DNA of 64,000 bases from CAWDMC01 sp963803295 (GCA_963803295.1 CAWDMC010000002.1:62001-126000), one strand, 5' to 3'. Shown: positions 25,401 through 33,440, counted from the first letter of the stretch. A program made the numbers and translations. The notes: generated by a model not told the origin, from the sequence alone.

Positions 25401-26623
25401 TTGCAGGGCAGAGCCTGGGAGACTTCGAGACGCTCCATACGGTGCAAATCACTTCGACCGGCTTCACTTCCGATGGCCAGATGACCTTTCAATGCTCCGA
25501 CCCGCAACGCCTGATGCAGGGCGCCCTTCTGTGGACGAAGGGCGGTCCGGGTTTTTGGTGGCCCGGCATCACGGCCGCAGAACCCCTGAAGGGCCCCGCC
25601 CTTGCCCCCAACGCCTTTGCCGTAAGCGATCAGAATCCGCGCTGGGTCCGCGGCAATCCTCTCGACATTTACCTGGCGGCCATGCAAAACGAGCTTGGGG
25701 TTGGACAGGATCCCTCGTTGCCCGTCCCCGCCTGGAGCTTGTACCTGCCAGGCCACGACTGCACGCTGATTAACCCCAACCCCTATCTGGACGTCGCCAG
25801 TACTCTGGCTCTCCGCGACGGCCCCTTCTCCGGCGACTGGTTCGAGTTCAAGATTACCCGCCCGGTGGAGGGCAAGCAATGGTTGGAAGACCAGATCCTC
25901 AAGGTGCTGGGCCTTTATACCGTGGTCCGGCCTAATGGCCAACTCGCCCTCAAATCGATGAAGGTCCCTTTTTCACTTCAGCCGGTGATGGCGCTGAATG
26001 AGAGAAACATCGTGGGCCTGCCTTCGATCGACCGGCTCCCGGTCGTCAATGTGGTCACGGTGAGGATGGACGTCAACGACACCGTTTCGGAGACGGCAGG
26101 CCGGCAGTACACCAGCGAGGTCACTTTTGTGCAGACCACTTCGGTGGCTCGTTACAAACAGCAGTACCAGCACCAGGTGGAAGCCACGGGACTCAGAGCA
26201 GTTTACGGCGGTAATCTCCGGGGATTTCTGTTGGCGGACCGAATATTTCGCCGGCATGCCTTCGGCACGCCACGATACAGGGTAAAAGCGTTCCTTTCTA
26301 CCCTAGTGGTGGAGGTGGGCGACTACGTCTGGCTGGATCATCCGTTGTTACCCGACTTCGCCCGTGGCACGGTCGGTCTTACTAACGTCGTGTGCCAGGT
26401 GGTCGACCGCCAGCCGAATTACGCCGAGGGCTATGTCGAGTTCGAAATGCTGGATATGCGCTTTACCAAATTAACCACACCGTTTGGAATCTCACCACTC
26501 TCGGCCAACGTGCCTGTTTATTCCGAGGCAAGCCCTGCCGAGCGGCTCAATTACATGTTTATCGCACTTAACTCAACTGGCGGCCTTAATGCTGACGGCA
26601 CGCCAGCGAATACGATTCACTAA
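22487..26623 (+). CDS. Tail hub protein with embedded glycosidase-like toroid
   Basis: A 1378-residue protein. Residues 1-40 (PLYVFEIPDFGIVLATF) and about 910-1378 (EVEILPYLSVPQGQGQSVSELDG, GALEIRAIDPAAILKGL and a long beta-rich end with VVEVGDYVWLDHPLLPDFARG) look like a tail hub/baseplate module. Between them lies a large insert: a beta region (141-260), helices at 345-380 (SFTYDCALAMIAYSVAGNFA), a jelly-roll, CBM-like region (about 390-555, ending DLYFDNLSLGGQ) and a helical toroid (575-905) with QDYVSTEHNIDAYFALI at 647-663. The helical pattern resembles (alpha/alpha)6 glycosidases, so the tail tip may digest a surface polysaccharide. Catalytic residues are not certain; E653, D657 and E818 (VVWQEGTWGM) are candidates. 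Confidence 0.6.
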   Translation: MIVGNQNWQQALNQQVKQPLYVFEIPDFGIVLATFSTESGNVNVGGYYPGDFWSDLRQTLAWLYARQNAPIRGWQGNALLTPTGSAQFAECGIVSTPDFSTFPQIPLENIVLDPPPGVIADLSPGPDGFPINFSPQALPTGSLLLNTFENSARQNLTGRCFSLLQPFGNYRVDVFARTDVFYYQGSSPLASLGNGSAAWGPVSVGEGVVMATLYPASLPQPAPGASFSTLPPRWLAHSNLGVGKALKDYYARIYSKTDVEYFEEDRVPIIVQDAHHARCGSSAVSSPGVATVHLVYQDPVAGPTVVFTSRQNLAVYKDLPRSFDVPASDPFYVPDVTASNVAALQNRSFTYDCALAMIAYSVAGNFAAALKIGRQINVFLDNPGYLASHVLENAEDGSIGRWSASSSGTIGSLNDPAQPPYGAGLVLKFQAQAAGATFTYTGSGLSDFNDSYIQFQHKEDESVSFCFNIGVSCAAGSVSQVRLTSAPTAPSTYDSSTKAISVAIGLGEGQYRTTLIDLNSLIARLAGDTLESINSFQVVLSAPGDLYFDNLSLGGQQPANSLSFSYDIYNGQVDQAYIRTGAMAWVCYAYAIYMALSLDYTPAPYLERMLNFLMSLRSSDPDLRSGLLYAGYGQYKDPGYQCVPGLQDYVSTEHNIDAYFALIRAAGILPVAATRLLKEGLISSVQAASLGATASAAFVTASGIAAALTTNLYIAPGNAPGRFAQGANSTGLDTSQALDASGTWAALFCHALGDDAKAAECVKFVYQNFYLQNQQILTSSSPFSFNLAYQLEQTFCGFKVYNDSSGGYSGSPAVVWQEGTWGMITALLRLHDVASVSSYFAGVEGSLDLFLTKLITGQRLIRAVTGNGSLLSYTLAARGLPYEFTVWPSVGSTAWFWITAMNPGILLSTQTEVEILPYLSVPQGQGQSVSELDGSSSVGALEIRAIDPAAILKGLMAQDDLVGKTATFKMGFAGQSLGDFETLHTVQITSTGFTSDGQMTFQCSDPQRLMQGALLWTKGGPGFWWPGITAAEPLKGPALAPNAFAVSDQNPRWVRGNPLDIYLAAMQNELGVGQDPSLPVPAWSLYLPGHDCTLINPNPYLDVASTLALRDGPFSGDWFEFKITRPVEGKQWLEDQILKVLGLYTVVRPNGQLALKSMKVPFSLQPVMALNERNIVGLPSIDRLPVVNVVTVRMDVNDTVSETAGRQYTSEVTFVQTTSVARYKQQYQHQVEATGLRAVYGGNLRGFLLADRIFRRHAFGTPRYRVKAFLSTLVVEVGDYVWLDHPLLPDFARGTVGLTNVVCQVVDRQPNYAEGYVEFEMLDMRFTKLTTPFGISPLSANVPVYSEASPAERLNYMFIALNSTGGLNADGTPANTIH

Positions 26624-26627
26624 TGCC

Positions 26628-27110
26628 ATGTCGCAATTGACCTTCAGTGCAGTTCCAGGCTTCTTCGATATCTCTGATGCGGTGCTGGCAGGTGGACAGC
26701 CCCTCACCGACGACGCGATATTGAAGCTCAGCCACAACGCCAAGTTCGCTGCCGTGCGCACGGAAATTCTGCTGCTGGGTTTCTATCAGCATGGCGACAC
26801 CGTTCCTGTGCCGGCAAGTCCGGTGGACGGATATCAGTACTCCCGTTCGGAGTGTATGTTTCTCCCGATTCTGGTCTCCAGCCGCTCGCCCGCGGCAGGA
26901 TTTGTTTCCGGGCAGAAAGTTTTTCCGCCTGTCGCCAGTGCCGATGCCGGCCAGGGAAACCTGGTGATTGTTCCCTACCAGCTCGATATCAATGACGCGA
27001 CGGGACAACTTACCTGCCAGACGTATTGGTCGGCCAGCGGGACCGAAAACCAGGGGTTGGTGAAGGTGTACGTGATCGCGACACGTTCAAGCGTCAGCGT
27101 TAGTGCCTGA
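26628..27110 (+). CDS. Tail-tip accessory protein
   Basis: 160 residues starting four bases after the hub stop. SQLTFSAVPGFFDISDAVLA, a helical LTDDAILKLSHNAKFAAVR segment and a beta-rich remainder with SPVDGYQYSRSECMFLPILVSSRSPAAGF and a C-terminal GLVKVYVIATRSS. The family is not recognised. Tight spacing after the hub implies coupled translation and a role at the tail tip, perhaps receptor contact. It is the last structural gene of the cluster. Confidence 0.45.
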   Translation: MSQLTFSAVPGFFDISDAVLAGGQPLTDDAILKLSHNAKFAAVRTEILLLGFYQHGDTVPVPASPVDGYQYSRSECMFLPILVSSRSPAAGFVSGQKVFPPVASADAGQGNLVIVPYQLDINDATGQLTCQTYWSASGTENQGLVKVYVIATRSSVSVSA

Positions 27111-27261
27111 CTGATGACTTCAGCGGGCTCCATCTGGTTCCAGAGTAGAGCGATGTATGACGGAGCAAACGTCTAACTGTCAGCCTCGGGCGCCGGGGCC
27201 ACGGCCATGTTGCAGGTGTGGTGAAGCTGGCAGAGGCGCGAGTGCTCTGAAGGAGTGAACT

Positions 27262-27486
27262 ATGACACCAAGACGCGAGAAGATTGAAGTTCCCGTGGCG
27301 GGCAGGCTTCCTGCTTCCAAGTTCCGCTTGCTTCAGCTCTGGTGCGACAAGAACCTCAGGAAGCGCTCGGAAGTGGTCGGCATCGTACTCGAGCGGGTTC
27401 TCGAAATCTACGAAGAACAGGCCGACGAAGACCAGCCTCTCGAGCACTTTGTGCGCAGGCTGCATCTCGGCAAACATTTTCCGTAG
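27262..27486 (+). CDS. Small ribbon-helix-helix-like protein
   Basis: 74 residues with AAGGAG before the ATG. A beta-strand-like start (KIEVPVAGRLPASKFRLLQLWCDKN) is followed by LRKRSEVVGIVLERVLEIYEEQ, resembling a ribbon-helix-helix DNA-binding fold (strand, helix, 'RSEV' turn, helix). It closes the phage-derived cluster and could be a local regulator, the only candidate in the cluster apart from the winged-helix proteins. The 16 bases after its stop begin a degenerate 9-bp periodic repeat (27491-27526). Confidence 0.45.
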   Translation: MTPRREKIEVPVAGRLPASKFRLLQLWCDKNLRKRSEVVGIVLERVLEIYEEQADEDQPLEHFVRRLHLGKHFP

Positions 27487-27744
27487 AGCGTGTGTTCGGA
27501 ATGTACAGGACGTTCAGAATGTAACATACGGCAGAGATGTTAATAACCGAAAGTAGGATATTGACAATCTAAACAACCTAAACCTTTGAGGTTCCCGGCA
27601 GCGTTGCTACGATCGCCTCATCAGACAGGGCCAATAGCCCGGTCGGAAGAGGAGGCGAACGACAATGATGCCATGGCCACGTTTGTAATGAATGCCACGG
27701 CCGAGGGAACCTCGATCGGATCAGATAGAGGAGGTACCCCGGCC

Positions 27745-28405
27745 ATGAAGGCACTCGGTTTTTGGATTCTCGACGCCAGCGTGCTGTTTAGTCTTTCGCT
27801 GCTATACCTGCACCAGGGGTTTCACCGGAAGAACCACTGGTTTACCGTCTGGCTCTTTTCCGGGGTTGTGATGCAGCTCATCGCCGCATGGGGACTGGCG
27901 GCGGGCTGGCCCCATTGGATGGGCCACATCAGGGCTGTCCTGGACGCGGTGGTCTACCTGATCACCATCATAACTTTGGTCGACGGCCATCGCCCATCGA
28001 GACTGCGTTGTAAACCGCAGCGTGCTGTGGGGACTCGGGTCGATGGTTGCGCTCAATGTTTTTGCGCGCCTGATCTCCGGCAGCGTCGATTGGGCTGTAC
28101 AGGTTTGGTTGCGCAACATCGCTTTTTTTGGACCGGCGATCTTCCTTCTGATCGCGTTCTCGAACCTGAGACTCGACCGGCTACCGTTGTGGATCAACTC
28201 GACCATCGACTTAGTGAGCAATCGAGTTATGGAAGAGCCGGCTCTGGCAGCGGTCTCGGTTTCTGAGGAGCGCCCGATTCGCGGGGGTTGGCGAGGGGAC
28301 ATGCAGTCCGTCAGACGCGGACAGCCGACACCTCCAGGCGGCATGACTCTTGCCTCCCTCGCGACCCCCCAGGTTCATGATCGCCCCCGGCCGCCACGCC
28401 CCTGA
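27745..28405 (+). pseudogene. Membrane protein gene split by a frameshift
   Basis: ATG 27745 has GAGGAGG about ten bases upstream. The first frame encodes three membrane segments (FWILDASVLFSLSLLYL, WFTVWLFSGVVMQLIAAWGL, VLDAVVYLITIITLV) until about 28000, after which it turns into Arg/Cys-rich sequence. The neighbouring frame, from about 27985, reads IAHRDCVVNRSVLWGLGSMV with ALNVFARLI and IAFFGPAIFLLIAFSNL, two more membrane segments, and ends at 28405. Together they form one plausible five-segment protein interrupted by a one-base indel. It could be a true lesion or a sequence error. Family not recognised. Confidence 0.5.
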
Positions 28406-28504
28406 AGGCGAATTGACATGAGCGTCCGGTCTGTATGGGTGTTGCTGGGGCGTCAAAAAGGCGGAGTGCGTTAGAATAGGCGAAATCGCTCAAGAGAGGT
28501 GCCT

Positions 28505-28867
28505 ATGGCGCGCTATCGATTTCGCTGGGTTCAACTGGTAATGGCTGGCGTTCTGATTTCGTTTCCCATGGCCATGGGACGTGCGGCGGAAACAGTGCCG
28601 GGATTCCTGGCCTGTGGCACGCAGGCGGACCAGCCGATGAATTTCAACGTCGAGGGGAAGATCACCGAAAAAGGGGATGGAACACTCACGGTGAATTCGG
28701 AGGGCAACATGCTGTTCCATCTTCGTTTTGACGGCAAGACTCAAATCAAGAAATCGGATGGCACTCCTGGATCCGCGGAGGATCTTAAGGTCGGGGCAAA
28801 AATCAAAGCCTCAGGCGATCTGACCGAGTCCGGCATCGTCAATGCAAGCAAAATCGAGCTGGAATGA
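28505..28867 (+). CDS. Small secreted protein, DUF5666-like
   Basis: ATG 28505, with AGAGAGG five bases upstream. The product has 120 residues with a signal peptide (WVQLVMAGVLISFPMAMGRAA, cleavage near residue 28) and a beta-barrel-like body: NVEGKITEKGDGTLTVNSEG, then LKVGAKIKASGDLTESGIVNASKIEL, the pattern of DUF5666/OB-like exported proteins. It probably acts in the periplasm or outside; its ligand is unknown. It stands alone and converges with the next gene pair. Confidence 0.6.
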   Translation: MARYRFRWVQLVMAGVLISFPMAMGRAAETVPGFLACGTQADQPMNFNVEGKITEKGDGTLTVNSEGNMLFHLRFDGKTQIKKSDGTPGSAEDLKVGAKIKASGDLTESGIVNASKIELE

Positions 28868-28935
28868 ATGAAAAGCCAAACCCAGTGTTAGAGCCTGTGT
28901 TAGAGCCAGTTTAGAGAGAGTCCAGCCGTGCTGAA

Positions 28936-29895
28936 CTACTCTCCCCAGACCGGAACCTTGCGGCCTTTGCCCTTCTCGATGGCTTGTTTATAAATGTAGC
29001 CGGCCGCCGCGACGTCCCATAAGGCAATGCCGGTGGATTTGAACAGAGTGATATCCGCGTCGGCTTGGCGGCCGGGTTTGGCGCCTGCAATAATCTCGCT
29101 CAGCTCGGTAACTCCGGACCACCCTCCCGGCATGGCGGCTTCGCCCAGGACCAGGTCGCCGGCTTCCTCTCGCGCCTGCGCAATGCTATCCACGGCGATC
29201 ACACTCGATCGCGAGAGGGCTGCATCATCGAGTTCGCGCCGGCTCGTCATGTTGGCTCCCACAGCATTGATATGGGTGCCCGGCGCGATCCATTCGCCCT
29301 GGAGCACCGGCTGGCGGGCCGCGGTGGCGGTGATCAGAATGTCGCTTGACCGCGCGACCTCTTCTGCGCTTGCCGCCGGACGCACGTCCAAATGCAGCTG
29401 GTCGCTCATTGCGCGGCAGAACTCCTGGCGGCGCTGCTCATCGCGCCCGAAGACGCGCACGATTCCGAGCCTCCTTACCACGGCAACGGCCTCGAGTTGG
29501 GTGCGCGCCTGCCGGCCGGTGCCGATGACGCCCGCCCGTGAGGCGTCGGACCTGGCCAGGAGCCGGGTAGCAACCCCGCTTGCCGCCCCTGTGCGGATAC
29601 GTCCAAGATAGTCCGCTTCGATCATGGCGAGAAGGCCGCCGCTGGCGCCATCGTACAGCAGCACCAGGAAGCGGAGGGTCTCGCGCGTCGTCGTATAGAT
29701 CTTCAGACCCAGGAGGTTCTCACCGGGTAGCCCGGCTGCCATGTAGTGGAGCGCGCAGTGAGGCAGAAAGATCCGCTGGCGGTTGTGGTTGGTTGCCTCG
29801 CCACCGTGCTGGGCGTGGAAAGCGGCCTCGACGCGTTCGATCGCCCGAGGCATGGGAAAGAGTTCCTGAACGTCCTGTTCGGTCAGCAGCAGCAT
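28936..29895 (-). CDS. Ornithine cyclodeaminase / mu-crystallin family protein
   Basis: A 319-residue NAD(P)-dependent enzyme of the ornithine cyclodeaminase, alanine dehydrogenase and ketimine reductase group. GVIGTGRQARTQLEAV (about 123-138) is the nucleotide-binding turn; GLKIYTTTRE near 64, LGRIRTGAASGVATRLL and the C-terminal TLFKSTGIALWDVAAA fit the family. Members act on ornithine, alanine, lysine derivatives or cyclic imines, and the substrate here cannot be told. AGGAG precedes the ATG, and it follows the acyltransferase gene by 21 bp, so the two are probably co-transcribed. Confidence 0.85.
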   Translation of the reverse strand: MLLLTEQDVQELFPMPRAIERVEAAFHAQHGGEATNHNRQRIFLPHCALHYMAAGLPGENLLGLKIYTTTRETLRFLVLLYDGASGGLLAMIEADYLGRIRTGAASGVATRLLARSDASRAGVIGTGRQARTQLEAVAVVRRLGIVRVFGRDEQRRQEFCRAMSDQLHLDVRPAASAEEVARSSDILITATAARQPVLQGEWIAPGTHINAVGANMTSRRELDDAALSRSSVIAVDSIAQAREEAGDLVLGEAAMPGGWSGVTELSEIIAGAKPGRQADADITLFKSTGIALWDVAAAGYIYKQAIEKGKGRKVPVWGE

Positions 29896-29916
29896 ATAAA
29901 CTCCTGGGAGATGATT

Positions 29917-31323
29917 TCAGAAACTGGCGCGAGGAAGGCCTATCAAGGCGGCGTAGTCATCACGGGCTTCGTTGAGCTGATCCAGGAACGCCTTCTGTTT
30001 CCGCGCCAGGCGTGCGGCCTGGCCCGGCGCGCGGGTCACGAAGAAAATCAGCCTCGTACGATGCCGAAGCAGCCAGATAAATCGGACTAACACGGCTCCC
30101 GAAAAAGGCAGCGTCACCGCATAATAGCCGGCTCCGGCTCTCCCCAGGAAATGACCGCAGATGCCGATCTGGAAGGCATAGCAGCTGAGCACGATGGCCG
30201 CTCGCGCGGTCCAGATTAGACCTTCCGCCTGGCCGGCACGCGGTCTCAGGAAACCCGTGAGCGAAAGCAGTGCCATCACGAGGAGGTGATTTAGCATGCC
30301 GTAGAGCGCGATGGGAGCTTCAACCAGCGTCTCGATCCATGCCCCGGCGCGCCGCAGACCGGATTTTACCCAGTCTCCGGTGGTCTCCGCTTCGAGTTCT
30401 TCGAGGGCCCGCCTGCGCCGCGCCTCTCGCCACGCTTCCAACGCTTCGCGCAGGGCGACGATCCGTCCAGGATGGATCACGTTGAGCTCCTCAAGCGTCC
30501 TTTCGAGGAACCGGCTAAGCCTGAAGCCCTCCACCGATTGCTTCCAATTCGGTGCCTGGGACCATTCCTGGTCGAGCCGCCCGCGAAAAATGGATTCGAG
30601 ATCCGCCATAAAAGAGCGAAGTTCTCCCGGCTGAAGGCGAAAAGCGTTCTGGCGGCAAGCCTCTTCGAGCGCCAGAGCCAGTGCACGCGTCCTGTTCTCG
30701 GGCGCTCCCCCAAGGGCGTGATACTCCACCGCAAACAGTGGAGTGTCGATGCTCATCAGAACTTCCTTCGATCCGGAAGGAGCAACCGGTAAGAACAGGT
30801 GCACCGGCAGAATCGGAAGTCCCAGTTGGCCGCCGTGCCGTGATTCCGCCTCCATCGCCAGGGCGGCTGCGAACGTCGCAAACGGAGGAGGTCCAGCCCC
30901 GGCGCCTTTGGACGGACGTTCCTGGGGATAGGCGAACGTCATCACCGCGGCGCGATCGGCCAGCGGTGCGGCACAAGGGTCTAACGCAGCCTTCCAGCCG
31001 TCGCTGTTGCGTTCGAAAGGGATGATTCCCAACGTGGAAGCCAGCCACTGGCCGAGTCTGCCTCGAATCTGGCTCCGATCGAGAAGGCAGCGAATCGGCT
31101 GCTCGAAGGCCGCGATGAGAATCAGCGCATCCAAAAGACTGGCCGGATGATTTACGACAAACAGCGCCGGACAGGAGTCTGGCATCACCTCCACCTTGAG
31201 CAAGCGGATCTGGTTGAAAAAAAGCGTGAACCACATTCGCAGCAACCAACGAAGACCGCGATACACTCCCGGAGAGGGATCACGAATCTGGTAAGTCAGA
31301 GAGGTATCGACAGTATCGGCCAC
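29917..31323 (-). CDS. PlsC-like glycerolipid acyltransferase with extra C-terminal membrane region
   Basis: 468 residues, GTG start. Residues 50-230 form a PlsC-type acyltransferase domain: the motif NHPASLLDAL (58-67) fits the subgroup with HPxSLLD spacing, GIIPFERNSDG lies near 100, and FAYPQERPSKG near 130 takes the place of the 'FPEG-R' motif. The C-terminal half has a helical, Arg/Glu-rich stretch (300-330) and several membrane segments (YGMLNHLLVMALLSLTGFL and two later). It likely acylates lysophosphatidate or glycerol phosphate at the inner membrane. The unusual fused membrane region is the main oddity. Confidence 0.75.
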   Translation of the reverse strand: MADTVDTSLTYQIRDPSPGVYRGLRWLLRMWFTLFFNQIRLLKVEVMPDSCPALFVVNHPASLLDALILIAAFEQPIRCLLDRSQIRGRLGQWLASTLGIIPFERNSDGWKAALDPCAAPLADRAAVMTFAYPQERPSKGAGAGPPPFATFAAALAMEAESRHGGQLGLPILPVHLFLPVAPSGSKEVLMSIDTPLFAVEYHALGGAPENRTRALALALEEACRQNAFRLQPGELRSFMADLESIFRGRLDQEWSQAPNWKQSVEGFRLSRFLERTLEELNVIHPGRIVALREALEAWREARRRRALEELEAETTGDWVKSGLRRAGAWIETLVEAPIALYGMLNHLLVMALLSLTGFLRPRAGQAEGLIWTARAAIVLSCYAFQIGICGHFLGRAGAGYYAVTLPFSGAVLVRFIWLLRHRTRLIFFVTRAPGQAARLARKQKAFLDQLNEARDDYAALIGLPRASF

Positions 31324-31409
31324 AGCCTGTTTCCCTTCGATTTCATCAGCGGTGAAGATTATTCTACACTAGGAGTCGGAAATCAGGAGCCAGCGGTTGT
31401 AATCTTACT

Positions 31410-31446
31410 GTAGCGCCGGTGTCCTCACCGGCGTTTTCGGCGCTAC
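31410..31446. repeat. REP palindrome, GTAGCGCCGGTG family
   Basis: A full-length 37-bp copy: GTAGCGCCGGTG-TCCT-CACCGGCG, then TTTT, then CGGCGCTAC pairing with the start. One base in the loop differs from other copies. It lies in the divergent gap between the acyltransferase and the hydrolase genes, outside the phage cluster. Confidence 0.8.
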
Positions 31447-31543
31447 AAGTAAGGCCGTCACTATGATTTGTAATACTCAATAGGCTCCCAGCTTCTTACC
31501 CGACTCTGGTTTCCAAGGAGACTCCACGAAACTCGATCGCTTA

Positions 31544-32158
31544 ATGATCCCGGGCCCGGCTGGCGACCTCGAGTCGATTCTCGAGTTCGATCCTGCTTCG
31601 GAGCCGCCCATGACAGCCCTTGTCTGCCATCCGCATCCGTTATTTGGCGGGACCATGCATACTAAGGCGGTGTTCCGGGCGGCCAAGGCTGCGGTGCACG
31701 CGCGAATGCCGGCTTTGCGGTTCAACTTTCGCGGCGTTGGCCTTAGCCAGGGCGAGCACGCGCAGGGGATCGGCGAGCGCGAGGATGTGCGCGCTGCACT
31801 GGCGTATCTCGAAAGCCGTTTCCCCGGCCGGCCCGTCTGCCTGATGGGCTTCTCCTTCGGCGCTTGGGTAGGCTTGGCGGTGGGCTCCACCGATCCTCGG
31901 GTCGCCTGTCTGGTAGGACTCGGAGTGCCCGTTGGCTCGAGCGATCTCAGTTATCTCACCGGCGTCGACAAACCTAAGCTGATTGTACAGGGAACCCGCG
32001 ATATCTATGGTCCCCGGCCGCAGGTGGAGGCCCTCTACGCCGCCATGCCCGAGCCCAAGCAGATCCACTGGGTAGAGGGCGCCGATCACTTCTTTACTGG
32101 CCGCCTTGAGGAGATGCAGGGGGCGATTCGTGGGTTTCTAGTGAGATTGTTGCAGTAA
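31544..32158 (+). CDS. Alpha/beta hydrolase (COG2945-like)
   Basis: 204 residues with a serine-hydrolase triad: S104 in GFSFGAWVG, D153 in VQGTRD and H182 in GADHFF. The oxyanion area CHPHPLFGGTMHTKAV and NFRGVGLSQGEH are typical of the small dienelactone-hydrolase-like group (COG2945). The substrate is unknown, probably an ester of medium size, in the cytoplasm. The reading frame stays protein-like upstream of the ATG (back to about 31499) without another start codon. The repeat-rich gap on both sides isolates it. Confidence 0.85.
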   Translation: MIPGPAGDLESILEFDPASEPPMTALVCHPHPLFGGTMHTKAVFRAAKAAVHARMPALRFNFRGVGLSQGEHAQGIGEREDVRAALAYLESRFPGRPVCLMGFSFGAWVGLAVGSTDPRVACLVGLGVPVGSSDLSYLTGVDKPKLIVQGTRDIYGPRPQVEALYAAMPEPKQIHWVEGADHFFTGRLEEMQGAIRGFLVRLLQ

Positions 32159-32185
32159 ACGACGCGGATTGGCTGGCGCATACGG

Positions 32186-32277
32186 GTAGCGCAGACCCGC
32201 CCTTTGGGTCTGCGGCTTGTACCTGGTTGTACCTGTGCCGGAGAAAAGCCGCGGACCTAAAGAGCGGTCCGCGCTAC
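32186..32277. repeat. Inverted pair of REP-like palindromes, second family
   Basis: Copy A (32186-32218) reads GTAGCGCAGACC-CGCCCTTT-GGTCTGCGGCTT, and copy B (32246-32277), inverted, reads GTAGCGCGGACC-GCTCTTTA-GGTCCGCGGCTT. Compensating changes (A/T to G/C pairs in the stem) keep both hairpins intact. This doublet arrangement with a short spacer is typical of BIMEs. It fills the gap between the hydrolase and the sugar kinase genes. Confidence 0.75.
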
Positions 32278-32347
32278 TTCTGGTTCGTTACAGTGTTGTT
32301 TTGGAATCGGTCTACCAGTTAGCGCGAGAAAGTCTCAGGAGAATCCT

Positions 32348-33430
32348 ATGAAATACGGCCTCACCATACGTCCAGAAGGCGCGTTGGACCTCGTCTCACT
32401 CGGAGCGCTCATCCATCGTCTGGACCCGGGGATTATCCCCTTCCGCAAGGCAACGCATTGCGAGATCCACGTGAGTGGAGGCGAGTTTAACGTTGCCGCC
32501 AATCTCGCGAACTGCTTTGGAATGTCGACCGGCATTGCCACAGCGATGGTGGATTATCCCCTCGGTGATCTGGTGGCCGAGCGCGTCAGGGCCATGGGCG
32601 TAAAGCCTTTCTATAAGCATTTCAAGCACGATGGCGCGACCGGTCCGAACATTGCCACGGTCTATAGCGACCGGGGATTTGGGGTTCGCCCGCCGGTGGT
32701 TTTCTACAATCGCGCCAGGGAAGCGGGAGCGCTCTTGAAGGCCGGTGACTTTGATTGGAACGCCATTTTTGCCGGCGGCGTGCGCTGGTTCCACAGCGGC
32801 GGGATCTTTGCTGCGCTCTCCCCAACCACGTCGGAGTTGATCATCGAGGCAATGCAGGCGGCGAAGGCGGCCGGGGCCGTCGTCTCCTTTGATCTCAACT
32901 ACCGCGGCAAATTGTGGAGCTTGTCGGGAGGCGAAGCGCGGGCGGCGGAAGTGATCGGTCGCATCGTTAAGAATGTGGATGTCCTTGTCGGCAATGAAGA
33001 GGACCTGCAGAAGGGACTGGGAATTCCCGGTCCCGAAGTGGCAGCCAAATCCAAGCTTGACCCGGCCGCGTTCCTGGCCATGATCAAGGGTGTGGTGGAG
33101 CGGCATCCGCAGATCAAAATTGTCGCTACGACTCTGCGTGAAGTGCATTCGGCGAATCGCCACAGTTGGAGCGCGGTGGCCTGGATCGATGGCCAGACTC
33201 ACGTGGCGCCCACAGCCGAATTGGATGTGCTCGACCGCGTGGGCGGAGGCGATGGTTTCGCCGCAGGATTCTTCTACGGCCTGATGACGGGCGCGGATCC
33301 TGCGGAGGCGGTGAAACTCGGCTGGGCGCATGGAGCGCTGATCACTACTTTCCCCGGTGATACCACCATGGCCACACTTGACCAGGTGCGAAGCTTGGCC
33401 AAAGGCGTGTCAGCGCGGATCCAGCGGTGA
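32348..33430 (+). CDS. PfkB-family sugar kinase, KDG-kinase-like
   Basis: 360 residues; AGGAG is six bases before the ATG. The ribokinase/PfkB fold is shown by GGEFNVAANLANCFG (44-58) and the anion-hole motif DRVGGGDGFAAGFFYGLM (296-313), with catalytic base D302. The N-terminal 20 residues lack the GNDCE-type start of ribokinases. The closest match by eye is 2-dehydro-3-deoxygluconate kinase, which feeds sugar-acid degradation, but the substrate is not proven. No other sugar-acid genes are adjacent. Confidence 0.75.
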   Translation: MKYGLTIRPEGALDLVSLGALIHRLDPGIIPFRKATHCEIHVSGGEFNVAANLANCFGMSTGIATAMVDYPLGDLVAERVRAMGVKPFYKHFKHDGATGPNIATVYSDRGFGVRPPVVFYNRAREAGALLKAGDFDWNAIFAGGVRWFHSGGIFAALSPTTSELIIEAMQAAKAAGAVVSFDLNYRGKLWSLSGGEARAAEVIGRIVKNVDVLVGNEEDLQKGLGIPGPEVAAKSKLDPAAFLAMIKGVVERHPQIKIVATTLREVHSANRHSWSAVAWIDGQTHVAPTAELDVLDRVGGGDGFAAGFFYGLMTGADPAEAVKLGWAHGALITTFPGDTTMATLDQVRSLAKGVSARIQR

Positions 33431-33440
33431 TTGAGGGGCT

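Noticed and set aside
24911..25942. Minus-strand frame of 343 codons opposite the tail hub gene
   Set aside because: Antisense to a gene with a coherent protein; no recognisable motifs and no ribosome-binding site.
22487..26623. The 1378-residue protein as a contractile-tail fibre or tail spike only
   Set aside because: No sheath or baseplate genes accompany it, and its two ends match a hub module, so a hub with inserted enzyme fits better.
5234..27744. Attachment sites or Mu-type ends (TG...CA with target duplication) of the phage cluster
   Set aside because: Flanking stretches were compared by eye; no matching direct repeats, tRNA-gene end or paired Mu-like ends were recognised, so no boundary element is claimed.
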